From positions 620,001 through 684,000 of the forward strand of contig JAGTXK010000027.1 of assembly GCA_019096195.1 (NCBI GenBank): a stretch of 64,000 nucleotides of DNA, written 5' to 3'. The translations under genes were made by a program, and so were the position numbers. Below are positions 11,218 to 23,046 of this stretch, one piece after another (position 1 is the stretch's first letter; each line of letters opens with the position of its first letter). The notes under the pieces are model-generated. The model was not told where the DNA came from. It did not search any database and saw nothing but the letters and a program-made list of their open reading frames with translations. This DNA is from Boletus sp. NGJ (lineage: Eukaryota > Basidiomycota > Agaricomycetes > Boletales > Boletaceae).

Positions 11218-13160
11218 TCATTGCGAAATAACATCCTCCAGTTGAGTGACGGGGATCGCCGATGGGTATGCCCTAGTCTGTAAGCGTGCTTTCGTGGCTT
11301 GTTCGAAAGCATATGCAAGACCAATGAGCTTGTACTCGCTATACGATGTCCCGATGAATGCAATACCGAACGGCATGTTTGGGGCACGACTGTGTAGCGG
11401 TACAGGGCACAAAGGCACAGGCTGGGCATCTTGTGGATAATGACCAAGGGGAACTGTGCGGTGTTTCTTGGTGGGCAAGACATTCGAATCGTTGTCATTG
11501 CACTCACCAGAAATGATTGGGTACCCAGAGATCCCGGTGGGCTTCGTTGCATAGCCTGACGGAATCATCGCGTGAACAAAACTGTGGAAGTATTTGAATA
11601 TATACGCACTGTCAGTTGGCAAAATCAAGGCGTCCAGTTGATGAGCTTGGAGGGCTGCATCGATCCCTCGCGTACGTCCCAGTTCCCGATTCTCTGCCAA
11701 TGCGGTATAGTATTTCTCGTCGATCTGGCTTGCCTCAGACGCAAGCAATCTTGAAAAAGAGATCTCAGCACCACTATCGAAATGCGTACAATGTGACAAA
11801 CTGGGATTGATCCGTATAATAAGGTGGCGGTAGCTCGACGTCTGCATGTGCGAGGTTGAATTTGATCACGTCTGCCAGACTCCTCACCCCAGTGGGGACT
11901 TCCACCACCTCTGCCAAGTACTTGTTTAGGGCTATCTTAAATTCGGCTGTCAAGACTATGTCCTCTGCCTTTGATTGTTCCAGTTCGTGAGCGCTCGGGA
12001 AGTCCACCGGGTCAATGACATGTGCTCCCAAGTTACGAAAAACGTTCAGTGACTTCTGGAATGTGTCGTTGATGACAGGGTCGTCTTGCAAGAGCGGGCG
12101 GGGAACCCCGAGTCGTTTTCCGTGCAAGGCACCAACATTCAATGCTCGGGTGTAGTCAGGCCATTCCTGGGGTGGAGGCAGACCGATGTCACAGGGATCA
12201 CTCGGGTCATTCCCAGCAATGACGGAAAGGAGGAGTGCCGCGTCGGCAACACAACGAGTCAAGGGGCCAACCGTATCTTGGTGAGGAGAGATAGGGATGA
12301 CTGATGGCAGGCAGACTCAACAGGATTGATTCCGTATATGGGTCACCACCTTACCTCCGGAACGCGAAACAAGACCAACGGTGGGCTTGATTCCCACAAT
12401 ATTGTTACGACTAGCAGGGAGAACGATGGAACCTGTTGTCTCTGAGCCAAGGGCGGCTGCTGTGAGACCTATCGCCGAAGCGACGGCGCTGCCGGAGCTA
12501 GAAGCGCTTGGGTCGAGGTTTGGATAATACGGGGCAGTAGTCTGTCCGCCGCGAGCAGAGAAGCCGTTGGGCACCTTTTCACCTCGGAAGCTTGCCCATT
12601 CGGACATAGTTGCTTTTCCCAGCAATATGGCACCTGCTTCATGGAGTTTCGATATCACAAACGCGTCACGAGGGACGATAGATCCATCGAGCGCGTAGGA
12701 GCCTTTGCGTCGCAGATCAAAACCAATGACCCACAAGACAAGACGTGCTCACCAGCAGTCGTATTCATGCTGTCAGAGGAAGTAAGAGTCATTTTATAGG
12801 TCAACTTTAGGTAACTTACCCAAGTTCATGGGCTGTTGCAATATTGTCTTTGATCAAGATAGGTATGCCATGAAGTGGTCCACGACTCCCGTGCTCAGAT
12901 CTCTCAGCGTCCAAATCTTCAGCTCGGCGCAAAGCTGTAGGGTTGATCTCTGAGATCGCACGTAGAGTTGCACCTTTTAAATTTACTTCCTCAACTCTCG
13001 CCAAATATGCCTACGAAAGGTGACATTGTAAGAGACAAAGGAAGGACGTCCAGCATACCTTTACGAGGTGGGTGGATTTGAACCGGCCGCTCTCTAAACC
13101 GTCTTGTATCTCGCTAATGGTGGCCTCGTAGAGGTCTGGGAGGTCGTCAGATCCTCGCAT
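11218..13160 (-). CDS. Amidase signature family hydrolase
   Basis: Ser-cisSer-Lys amidase that would hydrolyse amide bonds of small or fatty-acid amides. The catalytic Lys sits in HGIPILIKDNIAT. The Ser-rich signature follows as DPSASSSGSAVASAIG, with the nucleophile region GSETTGSIVLPAS and the downstream GIKPTVGLVSRSG. The C-terminal half carries the conserved PISPHQDTVGPLTRCVADAA segment. The spacing matches fungal amidases of about 550 residues with no secretion signal, so a cytosolic role is likely. At least five introns interrupt it. The start at 13160 (MRGSDDLPDLYE) is preferred; an in-frame ATG at 13271 would add a poorly conserved 37 residues and leave under 100 bp to the divergent RTF1 start. 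Substrate unknown. Confidence 0.9.
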
Positions 13161-13369
13161 AATGAGAGTGATCGAATTCAAACATTTAATTGGCAAATTA
13201 CCTCCTATGTTCTTGCTTGCCGCCGGGTTACCCGATTTGGAGTGTTTGTCACGTGATATTACAGGATACAAACAGGATTAAACATCCGACCAGAAGCACA
13301 GCAAGTTAGTAGAGCAGTTTAGCAACTTGTCTTTTTCTATCTCCTCATTCTCGACTTTCCTAGTTGACC

Positions 13370-15513
13370 ATGTCTGACTCTGACGGCGATATCGACGATG
13401 AGCTCCTTGAACTTGCCGGAGCTACCGAGAAGAAACGAAAGCGCCAGGTTAGCGGCTCGAAACAGTCTGGAAGCAAAAAGCGCAAACCAAGGCATGTACT
13501 TGCGCTAGCTTAGTTTTGTACCATTTTATTTACACCAGTCTACTAGCGCTTCCGACAGCGACTCGGAAAATGTCCTGGAAAGCGAAGGAGAAGAGGAGCC
13601 CAACCCCTTTCCCTTGGAAGGCAAGTATGAGGATGATGCAGATAGGGAGCGGTGAGTTTTACTCTAGGTACCGCAACGTAGTTTTTGACACCGCATTCCC
13701 GATGTTACCGACGTTGCACCGGATAGACTACTTGGAATGTCTGAGATTGACCGAGAGAATATTCTTGCCGAGCGGCTGGAACAGATGCAAAAGATACAAG
13801 ACAGACGGAAACTACAGGAAATGATCAAGCAACAAAAGAATGGCTCGGGCGATGCAGATGCAGTAGCCAAAGCCGCGAAACGTGCTGACAGAGCCCTCTC
13901 TTTACGAATTCGTGTCTAACGACCAACTCGCAGGTCAACATGCTGTCAGAGGGGCTACGAAGGAGAAATCCAAGAAACTTGACGAGCTTAAAGCCCGCCG
14001 CAAAGCAAAGGATGAGAAGAAGCGCGTAAGCATGGACAATGCAAAAAGCCAACTTTGTCTCTCAGTGGCTTCTAGCATCGCACGGATTCTCCCAAACGGG
14101 ACCGTTCATCGTCACCTATGGACATGGACACCTCGTCTGGTGAGGAAGAGGATGGTCAAATCACCAAATACGAGGAAGAGGAAGAAAAAGATCGCAAATT
14201 GTTTTCCAAACAGCCTAACCCTGACGACGTACCAATCACTCTTGAGGATCTGTCGTCCTGCAGACTAACTCGGGACATGCTTGCCAAGTATTGTATGGCA
14301 TCTTGGTTTGAGGACTATGTTAAAGGCAAGTTCCAGTTCAGCGCCTATTCAGAACCAGCTGAAGGCTCCCCATGCAAGGTGGTTGGGTACGTTACCTGAT
14401 TGGTCACGAGAACAATGAACCAGTATATCGGTTATGTGAGGTGACGAGTGAGTCAGACTTGGAGCTCTTGCTACTGCTGTGTTAATAGGCTGCAAGATCT
14501 CGTTGCAAGTCTCTCACGACCGTACAAAGTTAACGAAAGAACTGTCAACCAAACACTTGAGCTTAAACATGGCAAGTCAGTCAAGGCGTTTAGTATGGAC
14601 AAAGTCTCCAATGCAACCTTCGATGCTGTGGGTACTTTATTCTTCACCTCCATCAGTTCTGATGCGGCAGTGTAGAAAGAGTTTGACCGACTTGGTAAAG
14701 CGTGTGCTGCGGACGAAGTGCGACTCCCGTCCAAACGACAGCTAGAAAAGAAGGCTGCACAGCTTCACAAATTCGCTACGCAACTCATGACAGAGGTCTG
14801 GGCGTCCCCTGCGATTGCCAAGTGTGGCGCTGAGGTATCATTTAGAGTGACATCACAGCGATGGTTGCACGCAAGAACCAGTTTAGCCAACAGCAGAGCG
14901 CAGCGGGCATTACGATAGAACGTTCCCGCCTTATTCAAGCAAAGACGCTGGCTATGCGGCGTCAGGATTTCGCCGAAGTAGATGACATCGAGGCAAAGCT
15001 AAAGGAACTTCCTGCTGTCCAAATCGCTCGCGAGGAGGATGAGTCACTTGCCGACAAACTCGCCAAAGTCAACGAGCGGAATCGTAAAGCAAACATGGAA
15101 GCTGTGCGAAAGGCCGAGCTACTCGAGGCTGAACGGAAACGAAGAGAACGGAAAGCTTGCGAATGCAGGAGGCCCCGGCGTTGCCACGCCAAGCGATCCG
15201 AGTGCGCGGTTGAAGACCATACCGAGGACGTTTAACGATACATCCAGGTTTGTACTTTATCCCGTTATTCGTGACTTGGATTTCAGGATACGTTGTCACG
15301 CCGCCGCATTCATTCACATTATGCTGGACAGATCTGGAACGCCGAATGTGAATGGAACGCCGGTCATCGCACCGCAACCGACAGCAAGCCCGCGACCCTA
15401 TATCCCCACTGCCATTATCGGCCCTTGCGAGCTCGCAGCTCTCGCCGCGGAAAGACAAGTCTTTAGAAGCCTCCTTGATAGAAAACATAGAAGTCGACCT
15501 CGGGGATTTCTGA
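13370..15513 (+). CDS. RTF1: Paf1 complex subunit RTF1 (Plus3 domain), with apparent frameshifts near 3' end
   Basis: Transcription elongation factor; its Plus3 domain binds the phosphorylated C-terminal repeats of SPT5 (encoded at 54981-58746) and its HMD segment stimulates histone H2B ubiquitination. Seen in order: acidic N-terminus MSDSDGDIDDELLELAG; HMD-like coiled region MSEIDRENILAERLEQMQ; acidic linker; Plus3 from VPITLEDLSSCRLTRDMLAK through WVRYLIGHENNEPVYRLCEV; and a C-terminal coiled coil (ERNRKANMEAVRKAELLEAE). The protein should end KSLEASLIENIEVDLGDF. Reaching that end needs two +1 frame changes, near 15150 and between about 15350 and 15465, where no normal-sized intron fits. 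The intron at 14326-14378 is GC-AG. Sequence or assembly indels are the simplest explanation. Confidence 0.93.
14326..14378 (+). other. GC-AG intron in RTF1
   Basis: The donor reads AAAG then GCAAGT, the strongest form of GC donor; the acceptor is GCAAG. Joining gives VKGGWVRYLIG in the Plus3 domain. The alternative GT four bases on gives a different, non-conserved frame. Confidence 0.88.
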
Positions 15514-16145
15514 TTTTGGGATCTTGTATCCGTTATGTATGACCATCTTTCATGACTCGCTGGATGGGATTGGCTTTCTCACGTGCTTGCTCACAAATCT
15601 GTTTGACTGCCAACCTTTGTAATCTCTGACCGTGTCTCCCTATTTGTACTCTACAGCGCGGGGAGATTGCTAGGCTGATTACCGACAGTCTGCTCTCTCC
15701 AGGCGTAATATAATGTCACTTTATTGCAGTGCTGTGAGTGGCGAGAACGAGAACAGGTTTCTTCAGAAAGCAATAGTGCTGCAGGACAATGCATGTCATC
15801 CACATTTTCTTCTGTGTGCAGTGTTAGCAACAACGGAGATGTCAAGAACGATTCCAGCCAAGTTTACGCGGCTAAACAAGCAGCGATACCAAAGAGTCCA
15901 ACAGTCTCAAAGCTCCATCATTGACGATGCCATCTCATTATTAATGCAATGCCCCCAATCTATTGGACCAATGAATTAAAGAAAAAAGCATCAAAGACGT
16001 TCCTGGAGTGTGATAAGTAATTCAAAATCGAATACAAAAAAGAAAAAGAATCAAAAGTGTATAAAAACCGTCAATCGCACTCACGCACATCCTTACGTCG
16101 CGCGACGATATAGTATCCTTCACATCCCTACAAAGGCATCATGAA
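15514..16145. other. Intergenic region between convergent RTF1 and Dep1-like genes
   Basis: AT-richer 0.6 kb that should hold two 3' ends. No protein motif, RNA gene or repeat was recognised. Several A-rich runs (16035-16060) lie here. Confidence 0.5.
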
Positions 16146-19100
16146 TCATGGTCCGTCAACGCCTACTTTTTGTGCGGACACTGCGACGACGGGCGGTGCG
16201 CCTGTATACGGTATTAATGGTGACGTCGTCCGGCCGCTCGTGAAAAGGGGTGGTGCACTGCTCTCCCCGTGTGGGCCACCGACAACAGGGGCAGGGGCTA
16301 TGCCTGGACCCGGTGGCACGCCAGGACCGCTCGTGAGTATCCCAGAGGGTGTCACGCCAGGCCCGCCACTCGTGGTAGACAAGACGCCCGGGATGCCAGG
16401 ACCTGTGGGTGGGACGACACCTGGACCTGCGAGGCGGGGAGAATACCCCAGCGGCATACCTAACTTTGGCAGCGTAGGTGAAGACTTGCGTGGGAGTGAA
16501 AAGGGTCCGGTAGATGACGAGGAACATGGAAGAGGTACGTTCATCGCAGAGATTGAGGGCGAATTCCCTGAGATGGATGTGGGTAGTGCACGGGGAGGTG
16601 ACGTTGTCAGCGGCCGGGGTAACTGTGATAGCCCATTTGGGGTTGGATTTGAAAAACGGTGTGGCACAGGTGTGTGGAAGCGCTCAGGAGGTAATGGGAA
16701 TGGAGCTAACGGAACATTCGAGCTTGCAGGGCCTGGCTCGCCTGGACCTGGGGTCCAGCCGTGTCGTGGGGAAGAGGCTGCGGAGGAGATAGCGTGATGC
16801 GATGGTGCGAGGACGAAGGGTGTTGCAATTGGTCGATCGCGTTCCCTTTCTCTCTCTCGTTCTCTCTCCCTTTCTCGCTCATCATAATTGTGTGAGGGTG
16901 GGGGTGGGTGGGTAGAAGGAGGCCGACTTCCAGGCATGCTAGTCCCTCCGAGCTTCGCCTCGTCCCTCTTCCAATGCGACTTAGAGGAAGGGTTCGCAGA
17001 CAGATTGATGATCTCCATTGTTTGTACTCCTGGTGCAGGGCCAGAGCCTTGGGGAAGCGGAGAAGCTCCGTCGGGACCGGACGAACCTGCGCCAGCATGG
17101 TGGTGGTGTACGACGTGATGGTGGTGCCTGTGGTGGTGATGCTGCCCTACATGATGATGCGATGTTCCATGTTGGTGTTGGGCATGTGGGTGTGGGTGTT
17201 GCCCATGAGGATGGTGGTGTTGAGGGTGTTGAGAATGTTGGTGTGAATGGGACTGGTTTGCGTGCACTGGGTGCGGCTGATGGGGCTGGATGGGGTGTTG
17301 TTGCAGCTGATGGCTGTGCGGGTGCGGATGCGGATGTTGGTGCAGATGACGGTGGGTGGGTGTCGGGACGATCGGCTGGACTTGGGATCTCTCTCTCTCC
17401 CTGTCGCGTTCATTCCTCTCCATCCGTTCCTTCTCTTCCCTGCGCCGCGCGTCCCCAACACCCCAATCCGTGCCTCCCGCAGGCTTGGAACCCCAAGTAG
17501 AATACCCAGGTCCCATGTTGGGACCAAATTCCCTATCTCGCATCTCTCTCTCGCGCTGTGCCGCCAGCTCTCGATCACGTGGGGTGAGCTCTCGCTCCCG
17601 CATTTCGCGATCCCGCTGGATCATTTCTCGTTCTCTCTCCCTCTGCAGTTCACGCTCTCGCTCCACGAAACCGGAGGGGCGTTGGATTCGCGCTCCTCCA
17701 GGACCGATGACTGGGGTACTCGTCGTGCCTCCGGGGCCAATCACGATACTCGTTCCACCCACACCTGGACCAAGGGGATATCCTGCCGGACCCGTTCCAA
17801 TAGAAGGAGGTCCCTGAAATACGCCCATTGCCGGCTGCGAGAACGATGGCCCGTCAGCATTCGCGGCGCCTGGCCCTGGTATACTCCCAGGTCCAGCGAT
17901 GGCGTTCGGTGTATGCTGTGACGGTGTCAAGGACGGTCCAAGTGGTCCAAGGCCAGCTCCAGAACTACCAAGTGCGAGTGGCGGTCCCCCGATTTGAGTG
18001 GCATTGTTGCCAGGACCGATGCTGGGACCTGAATTTTGTGGGTAGGTCTCCGCGGCACCTCCGATCCCGAATCCATTCACTCCGAATCCCGGGTTTGGTG
18101 TGGGACCTCCAAAGCCCACGGCTGCGGGGCCAAACCCGGATGTGGTACTGTTATAGCCAACACTGACGCCCATCGGAACGCCCATTGGTGGACCAAAACC
18201 CATCCCGAACCCATATCCCATTCTCCGGTGCTGAAAGAGAAACTCAAGATCGGCCGCTATATCATGAGGAGAGAGTGTTGGAAGGTCGGGGTAGGCCGTT
18301 GTTCCACCTACGTAGCCACAAATTCAAGTTAATTATACTGATACACAGCTCAAAAATGGTTGGCATACCGAGTCCATCAAGCCCCGGGTAAACACTGAGA
18401 GCTTTTGCACAGGATAATTTCTTGTTTGCTGCGAAACGCGACAGGTGGGATGGGAGAGGGAAGGTGTTTGCAATTTGCCGGAGGGTAGGTGCAGGTGGGG
18501 GGTTGAGTATCGCATTGGGAATACGCCGAGCTAAAGACAAGTTAGTTCGCGAACAGAGCCAAGGATTCACGTATATGTACCTGCCGAAGGCCGCTCGACT
18601 GTCCTCCTCTCCCTCTCGAGCTTGCGTCTCTTTCTGTTTGTCTCGGCGATCATCTCAGTCTGGAGTTCAGTGCGAGCAATCTGTGAATGGAGAGAAGGGG
18701 ATCAGTAAAGTGCATACATGCGCGCAAAAATGAAGGAAAATAAAAGTCACGCTGCTGTATCCATACTCACATCCCAGCCTTCCCAACACCATGTCTCTTC
18801 TTCACGCCTCTTCCTCGTAGCTGTCTCGATCTCGTATGCCTTCTTTTTTGACGCGAGCGTCAAACGTTTGTCGCGTCGCTTCGTGAGTTCGCTTTGCAGG
18901 TGGTGCAGCTCAGGATGGGTACCTGTTACGATAGAGGTAGATAAGCGCGGAGTGGCACAAGAACAACGGATACTGACCATCCCATACCAAAGCCTCCTCC
19001 CATGCCAAGCCCTCCATTTTTTCTACATAAACCCTCTCTCTCAACAGCGCGAACCTGAGTTCGATCGTTGCCAGGACATCGAGCGCTTCTGCTCTATGGG

Positions 19101-20430
19101 CAGGTTGGAGATCAGGATCTTCGTCCTCCGGCTCCGGCTCGGGTTCTGCCAGCGGAGTGGGAGAGGGGGGTTGTGAAGGCTCCTCCGGTTGTGCATCTTC
19201 ATCTTCGTCTCCATCGGGTTCTACGTCGCCGTCCGGAGCTGGATGGTGGTCGTCGTCATCAAGTGTGTCTGGATCATGGTCTTGGTCGATGTCTTCGTCC
19301 GGTATTGCACCGGGACGGACGTCTTCATCTGGTGGGGATGTGGTTGGGTCTACCGACGCACGAATTGACGGTGGGACGGATAAATTGTCAACGCCAGGGT
19401 CTATGGCGGAGGCGGAGGGAGGGGTAATGTTTAAATTGGTGTTGAGAGTAGGACGAGTGGGAGATTGCCGAGGGTCCTGGTCTTCAGCGTCCTCGTCTTC
19501 ATCCACGTCCATTTCATCCTCCTCGGAATTAGAAGGACTGTGGTCGTCGTCTTCGTTCTCAACATGATTGTCATTCTGGTCGTCACCTTCGTCTGAGGTG
19601 GGGGCATTTGGGTCATAGAGCTTATAACCTTGTTCCCATAGACACTTGAGCATCATGTCATTCTGATAAATATTTATCCTTGGCATGACCCTGACACCAC
19701 GCTTAGATCGAGGTACTTTTGTACGATCAAACGGCATAGGGACAACGACTTTTTTGCGCGGCTTGCCCCAGCGAGTGGGGCCTTTGCGTTGGGAGTGTTT
19801 ACGATCGAGGGAGCGATCCTTGCGTGGATCAGCCTCTTCGCCCTCTTCCTCTTCCATAGCGCGAGGAGCGGTAGGCAGTTCTTCCTCCTCTTCTTCCTCA
19901 GCATCCGGGGTAGCACTGGCAGATCTGGGTTTGGAGGGAGGGAGAGGACCGAGGTCTGAATCAGCGTCAAGGGGGCGACTTGGACCAGCTAGGGGTGTTG
20001 TATTGCTGGCAGGGGAGTGGCAGTAGCCGGGAGTAGGAGTGGAGGTGGGAGAGCCGGTAGTCCCGTTCTTGTTGTACGCCCAGTCCCACATGGGGGCGGG
20101 CACAATACCCCCGCGTTTCTTGCGCTTGCTAGAGGGGGCGCTGGCTGTCCTGGATGGGTAGCTGGTGACGGGAAGGGATTTCCTTGCGAGACCTGGGCGT
20201 TGTCTCTGCTTTGGGTTGGCGGAGGCGGTGGAGGCGGTCCTGCGGGAGCGGGGTGGCGGGTGTTGGTCGTCGTCGTCGTCTGTGGTGAGGGAGGGATTGG
20301 TGTCGTTGACGATCTTTGCGTCGTGGTCGTCGTCGGTGAGTTCCGAGAGCTCGGACTCGTCTATGGGGTTGGGAGGGGGCGAGGGTGACGGGGAGGAGAG
20401 GGAGCCGAGTGGGGAGACGGAGTGGGACAT
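16146..20430 (-). CDS. Dep1/Sds3-like subunit of the Rpd3L/Sin3 histone deacetylase complex
   Basis: Large protein of roughly 1,300 residues. The N-terminal exon (start MSHSVSPLGSLSS) is acidic, with a conserved block VPAPMWDWAYNKNGT and PRINIYQNDMMLKCLWEQG. The diagnostic Sds3/Dep1 coiled-coil region follows: ALDVLATIELRFALLRERVY, then GTHPELHHLQSELTKRRDK and IARTELQTEMIAETNRKRRK. After PTLRQIANTFPLPSHLSR and SPHDIAADLEFLFQHRR it runs into a 690-residue exon of Gly/Pro-rich sequence, Arg-Glu/Arg-Asp runs, a long His-rich tract (about 17100-17360) and a Pro/Ser-rich tail. Sds3/Dep1 proteins scaffold Sin3-HDAC complexes in the nucleus. An in-frame ATG at 20601 would add a hydrophobic, Pro-rich leader and is judged 5' UTR. 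The Sds3-type domain is clear; Dep1 versus Sds3 is not resolved. Confidence 0.82.
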
Positions 20431-20657
20431 GTGTTCACGCGCTGGGAGACGGGGACGGGGGACGAGTGGGGCGATGAGGAGGAGGAGGTAGAGGAGGAGG
20501 GGGAGGGAGAGGAGGAAGGGCGAGGACGGGAGCGACGGGGGGGGGATCGAAGGAGTGTCCAAAAGGGGAAAAAAGAAAGATGGACCGTGCGTAAGTGTCA
20601 CGTGACCGAAAGTCCAAGGTCAGGGGTTAAATTCCTTTTTTGTACTTTGACCATTTC

Positions 20658-22680
20658 ATGAACGTGAATCTGGACGTGCTCGAGTTAATTTTTGGGCAGC
20701 TCGACGGGTCTGATCTCGTCGCGTCTGCCCTCGTCAGCCACGCCTTTCTCGCCGGCGCCATTCCCTCCCTCTACGCCCACATCGAGTACACAACCCGCCA
20801 TGCAAAGCGCGCCCAGGTCGTCATGTCCCCCTTTGCCACCCTCGCCGCCCACGACCAACTCGTCGTGCACGTCAAGCGCATCGCCGTGCACGCTGCACCC
20901 GTATTCCAGCCCTCCTCCCACCAGGTTAACCCCTCTTTCTTGAAGGATCTCGCACACACCCTCGGCGCGGCGACAAACTTGCGCAGCTTTGTCTGCACAG
21001 TCAAGATCATCCCGCCACTCCTCCCCCACCTCGTCGACAAGCACAGGCTCCACCATCTGAGGATATCAGCCTCGCTCGGATCCAGGCAAATGGCCGTCCT
21101 CCAGAACCGCACCGGTCTCCAGAGCCTCTCGCTCGACTTCCCCTCCTGGAACGTCATCGACGCCTTGCCAATCTGGACTGCCGGCATGCAACGGACACTC
21201 GCCCATCTCACTCTATTCGTGTGTGTCCCGTTTACAACACGTACCACAAAGCTCACGTGCCCCAGATGTCCCAGGACACTCATGCTACCGTGCTCAACGC
21301 TACTCTTGCTCAGCTGCCCCGCCTCCGTGGTCTGCACCTGATCGGTTGTCCGAGGATAACCCATATCATCGCCCTCAAAGCCTTGTCCCACACCCCCAGT
21401 CTTCGCGAATTGTCCTTCACCATATTCGTATGTCTCTGTCTCTACGAAGCCGTCATATCCCTCACATATCCAACAGCCATCTCAAGAATACGCGCTTCCT
21501 CCCCTCAATTTCTCTACCCCACCTCTTACTCACCTATCTGTCGACATCCGTGCCTCTTATCCTGGCCTTAGATCACACATTGCCCGCATCATCTCTCGCC
21601 TTTCACCGAGACATGCCCTCGCCATATGCGGCGGCTGGATCGGTGAGATAAAAGGCTCCTCAGAGTGCTCTGACACATCACAGGATGCTGGCGGTAGAAA
21701 CTCTCACGGTGGGGCTGATCTCGGTGTTGCAGACGAAGGTCCATTGGGCCATTCAAACCAAAACGCAAGCGAACCTCCACCCAATCCAGGCAACCCCGCT
21801 CCTCCACCCAACTTTTTGGGGTTTCCTTTTCCCTTTCCCCTTGGTAATCTCAATGACAACGACAATGACAACGACATGACAACGACAACGACAACGACAA
21901 CGACCCTGCAAATCCTCCCAACCCGGATTTTAATCCCGATCCAAACTCGCCTCCACTCGTCCCTTCACTCCCGTCTACACTGTCGATTCTTCATCTTCCC
22001 CAGCTTTCTCCCGCTGGACTCAAAGAAGTCGTGGAACGCTGCGAAGGTATCCAAGTGTTGGGCATCGTCATAGGGGATGCCTTTGCGTCCCCAACCTCAG
22101 TCAGGGCGAGCAGAAAGACTGGTCGAAATAGAGGACACGCAGCGAAATCGGGGGTAAGACCCGAGGTCTCTGTGCTGGCTGGTATCCTCTCGCGTGCGAT
22201 GGTACTGCGAGAGCTGATCATCGACACCAGCGCCACAGACATTTCCGGGAGCAGCACCGGTTCTGGTCCAGATGCCAGAGCGGGCGGATCGCATGGCGCG
22301 TCATCCAGAGGCGGCAATTTGCTTACCCCTCTCGCCGTCCGCATGCTCATGCGGGAGTCTCCCTGCCTGAGGCGAATTGTCGGCGAGGGCCGTGTATGGG
22401 AGGTGTGTTTTCGTTTCATCTCAAACGACATCGCTCACGATTGATGCGCTCCCCGGTCTAGTCCCGTACACCCACCCCTTCGTCGCCTGTCCCTTTCCCG
22501 CACTGCCTCCCGATCGATCTCGCGCTCTCCAAGGCCCATTATGGTCCTGGCGCAGGCAACAATCATGCACATGGCCCACCCGGCTTTGGGACGCATGGAG
22601 GTGGGTATGACCAAGTGGAGGTGGGGAACGACCATTGGTTCTGGCTGACAGACAGTGCGAGTGGGGGAAATGGGTCTTGA
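20658..22680 (+). CDS. F-box-like protein (leucine-rich type), hypothetical
   Basis: The start MNVNLDVLELIFGQLDGSDL is a typical F-box-like opening in basidiomycete proteins, followed by VASALVSHAFLAGAIPSLYA. LRR-like lines follow (LHHLRISASL, LQSLSLDF, LRGLHLIGCPRITHI, SLRELSFTIF, LSILHLPQLSPAGLKEVVER). The C-terminal exon ends NDHWFWLTDSASGGNGS. F-box proteins recruit substrates to SCF ubiquitin ligases, but Skp1 binding cannot be shown here. A GAC-AAY microsatellite at 21852-21905 sits in the coding path, and the frames before and after it disagree by one base, so the annotated protein is interrupted unless an A is missing from the sequence. Fungal genomes have many such rapidly evolving genes; the substrate is unknown. 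Confidence 0.7.
21852..21905. repeat. (GACAAY)n microsatellite in the F-box-like gene
   Basis: About nine hexamer-like units of GACAAC/GACAAT that would encode alternating Asp-Asn. One unit reads GACATGAC instead of GACAATGAC near 21875, which changes the reading frame. Confidence 0.85.
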
Positions 22681-23046
22681 ACCGGAAAGTATGATGGACC
22701 TGAAATGCTGTCGCGTTCTCGATCCGGTATGTAGTAATATTAGTACTCGTGTATACGATCGGTATATAAAATTTGCTGTATATCAGTATGGACTTGCGCT
22801 GCACGTCCAACTTCCGTTTTGGACATTGCGTACTCCCGACGCGCCAGGTGTCGCATGAAAACCATACATACGCGTACGACCATACCGTATGCATGAAACA
22901 TGTCCAAAATGGTACTCATAAAGGTGTATGTTGATCGTACAAATGAGATATCAGAATCAAAAGACGAACAAGCAAATGAAGCATTTCAATGATGATCGAC
23001 GTTACTCAACCTTGCCTTTCGTCGGCGCCACGACAACTACAGTCGT

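Noticed and set aside
16141-16797. 218-codon open frame on the plus strand opposite the Dep1/Sds3-like gene
   Set aside because: Gly/Pro-rich composition mirrors the repeats of the minus-strand gene. No start context or motif; it is a composition by-product.
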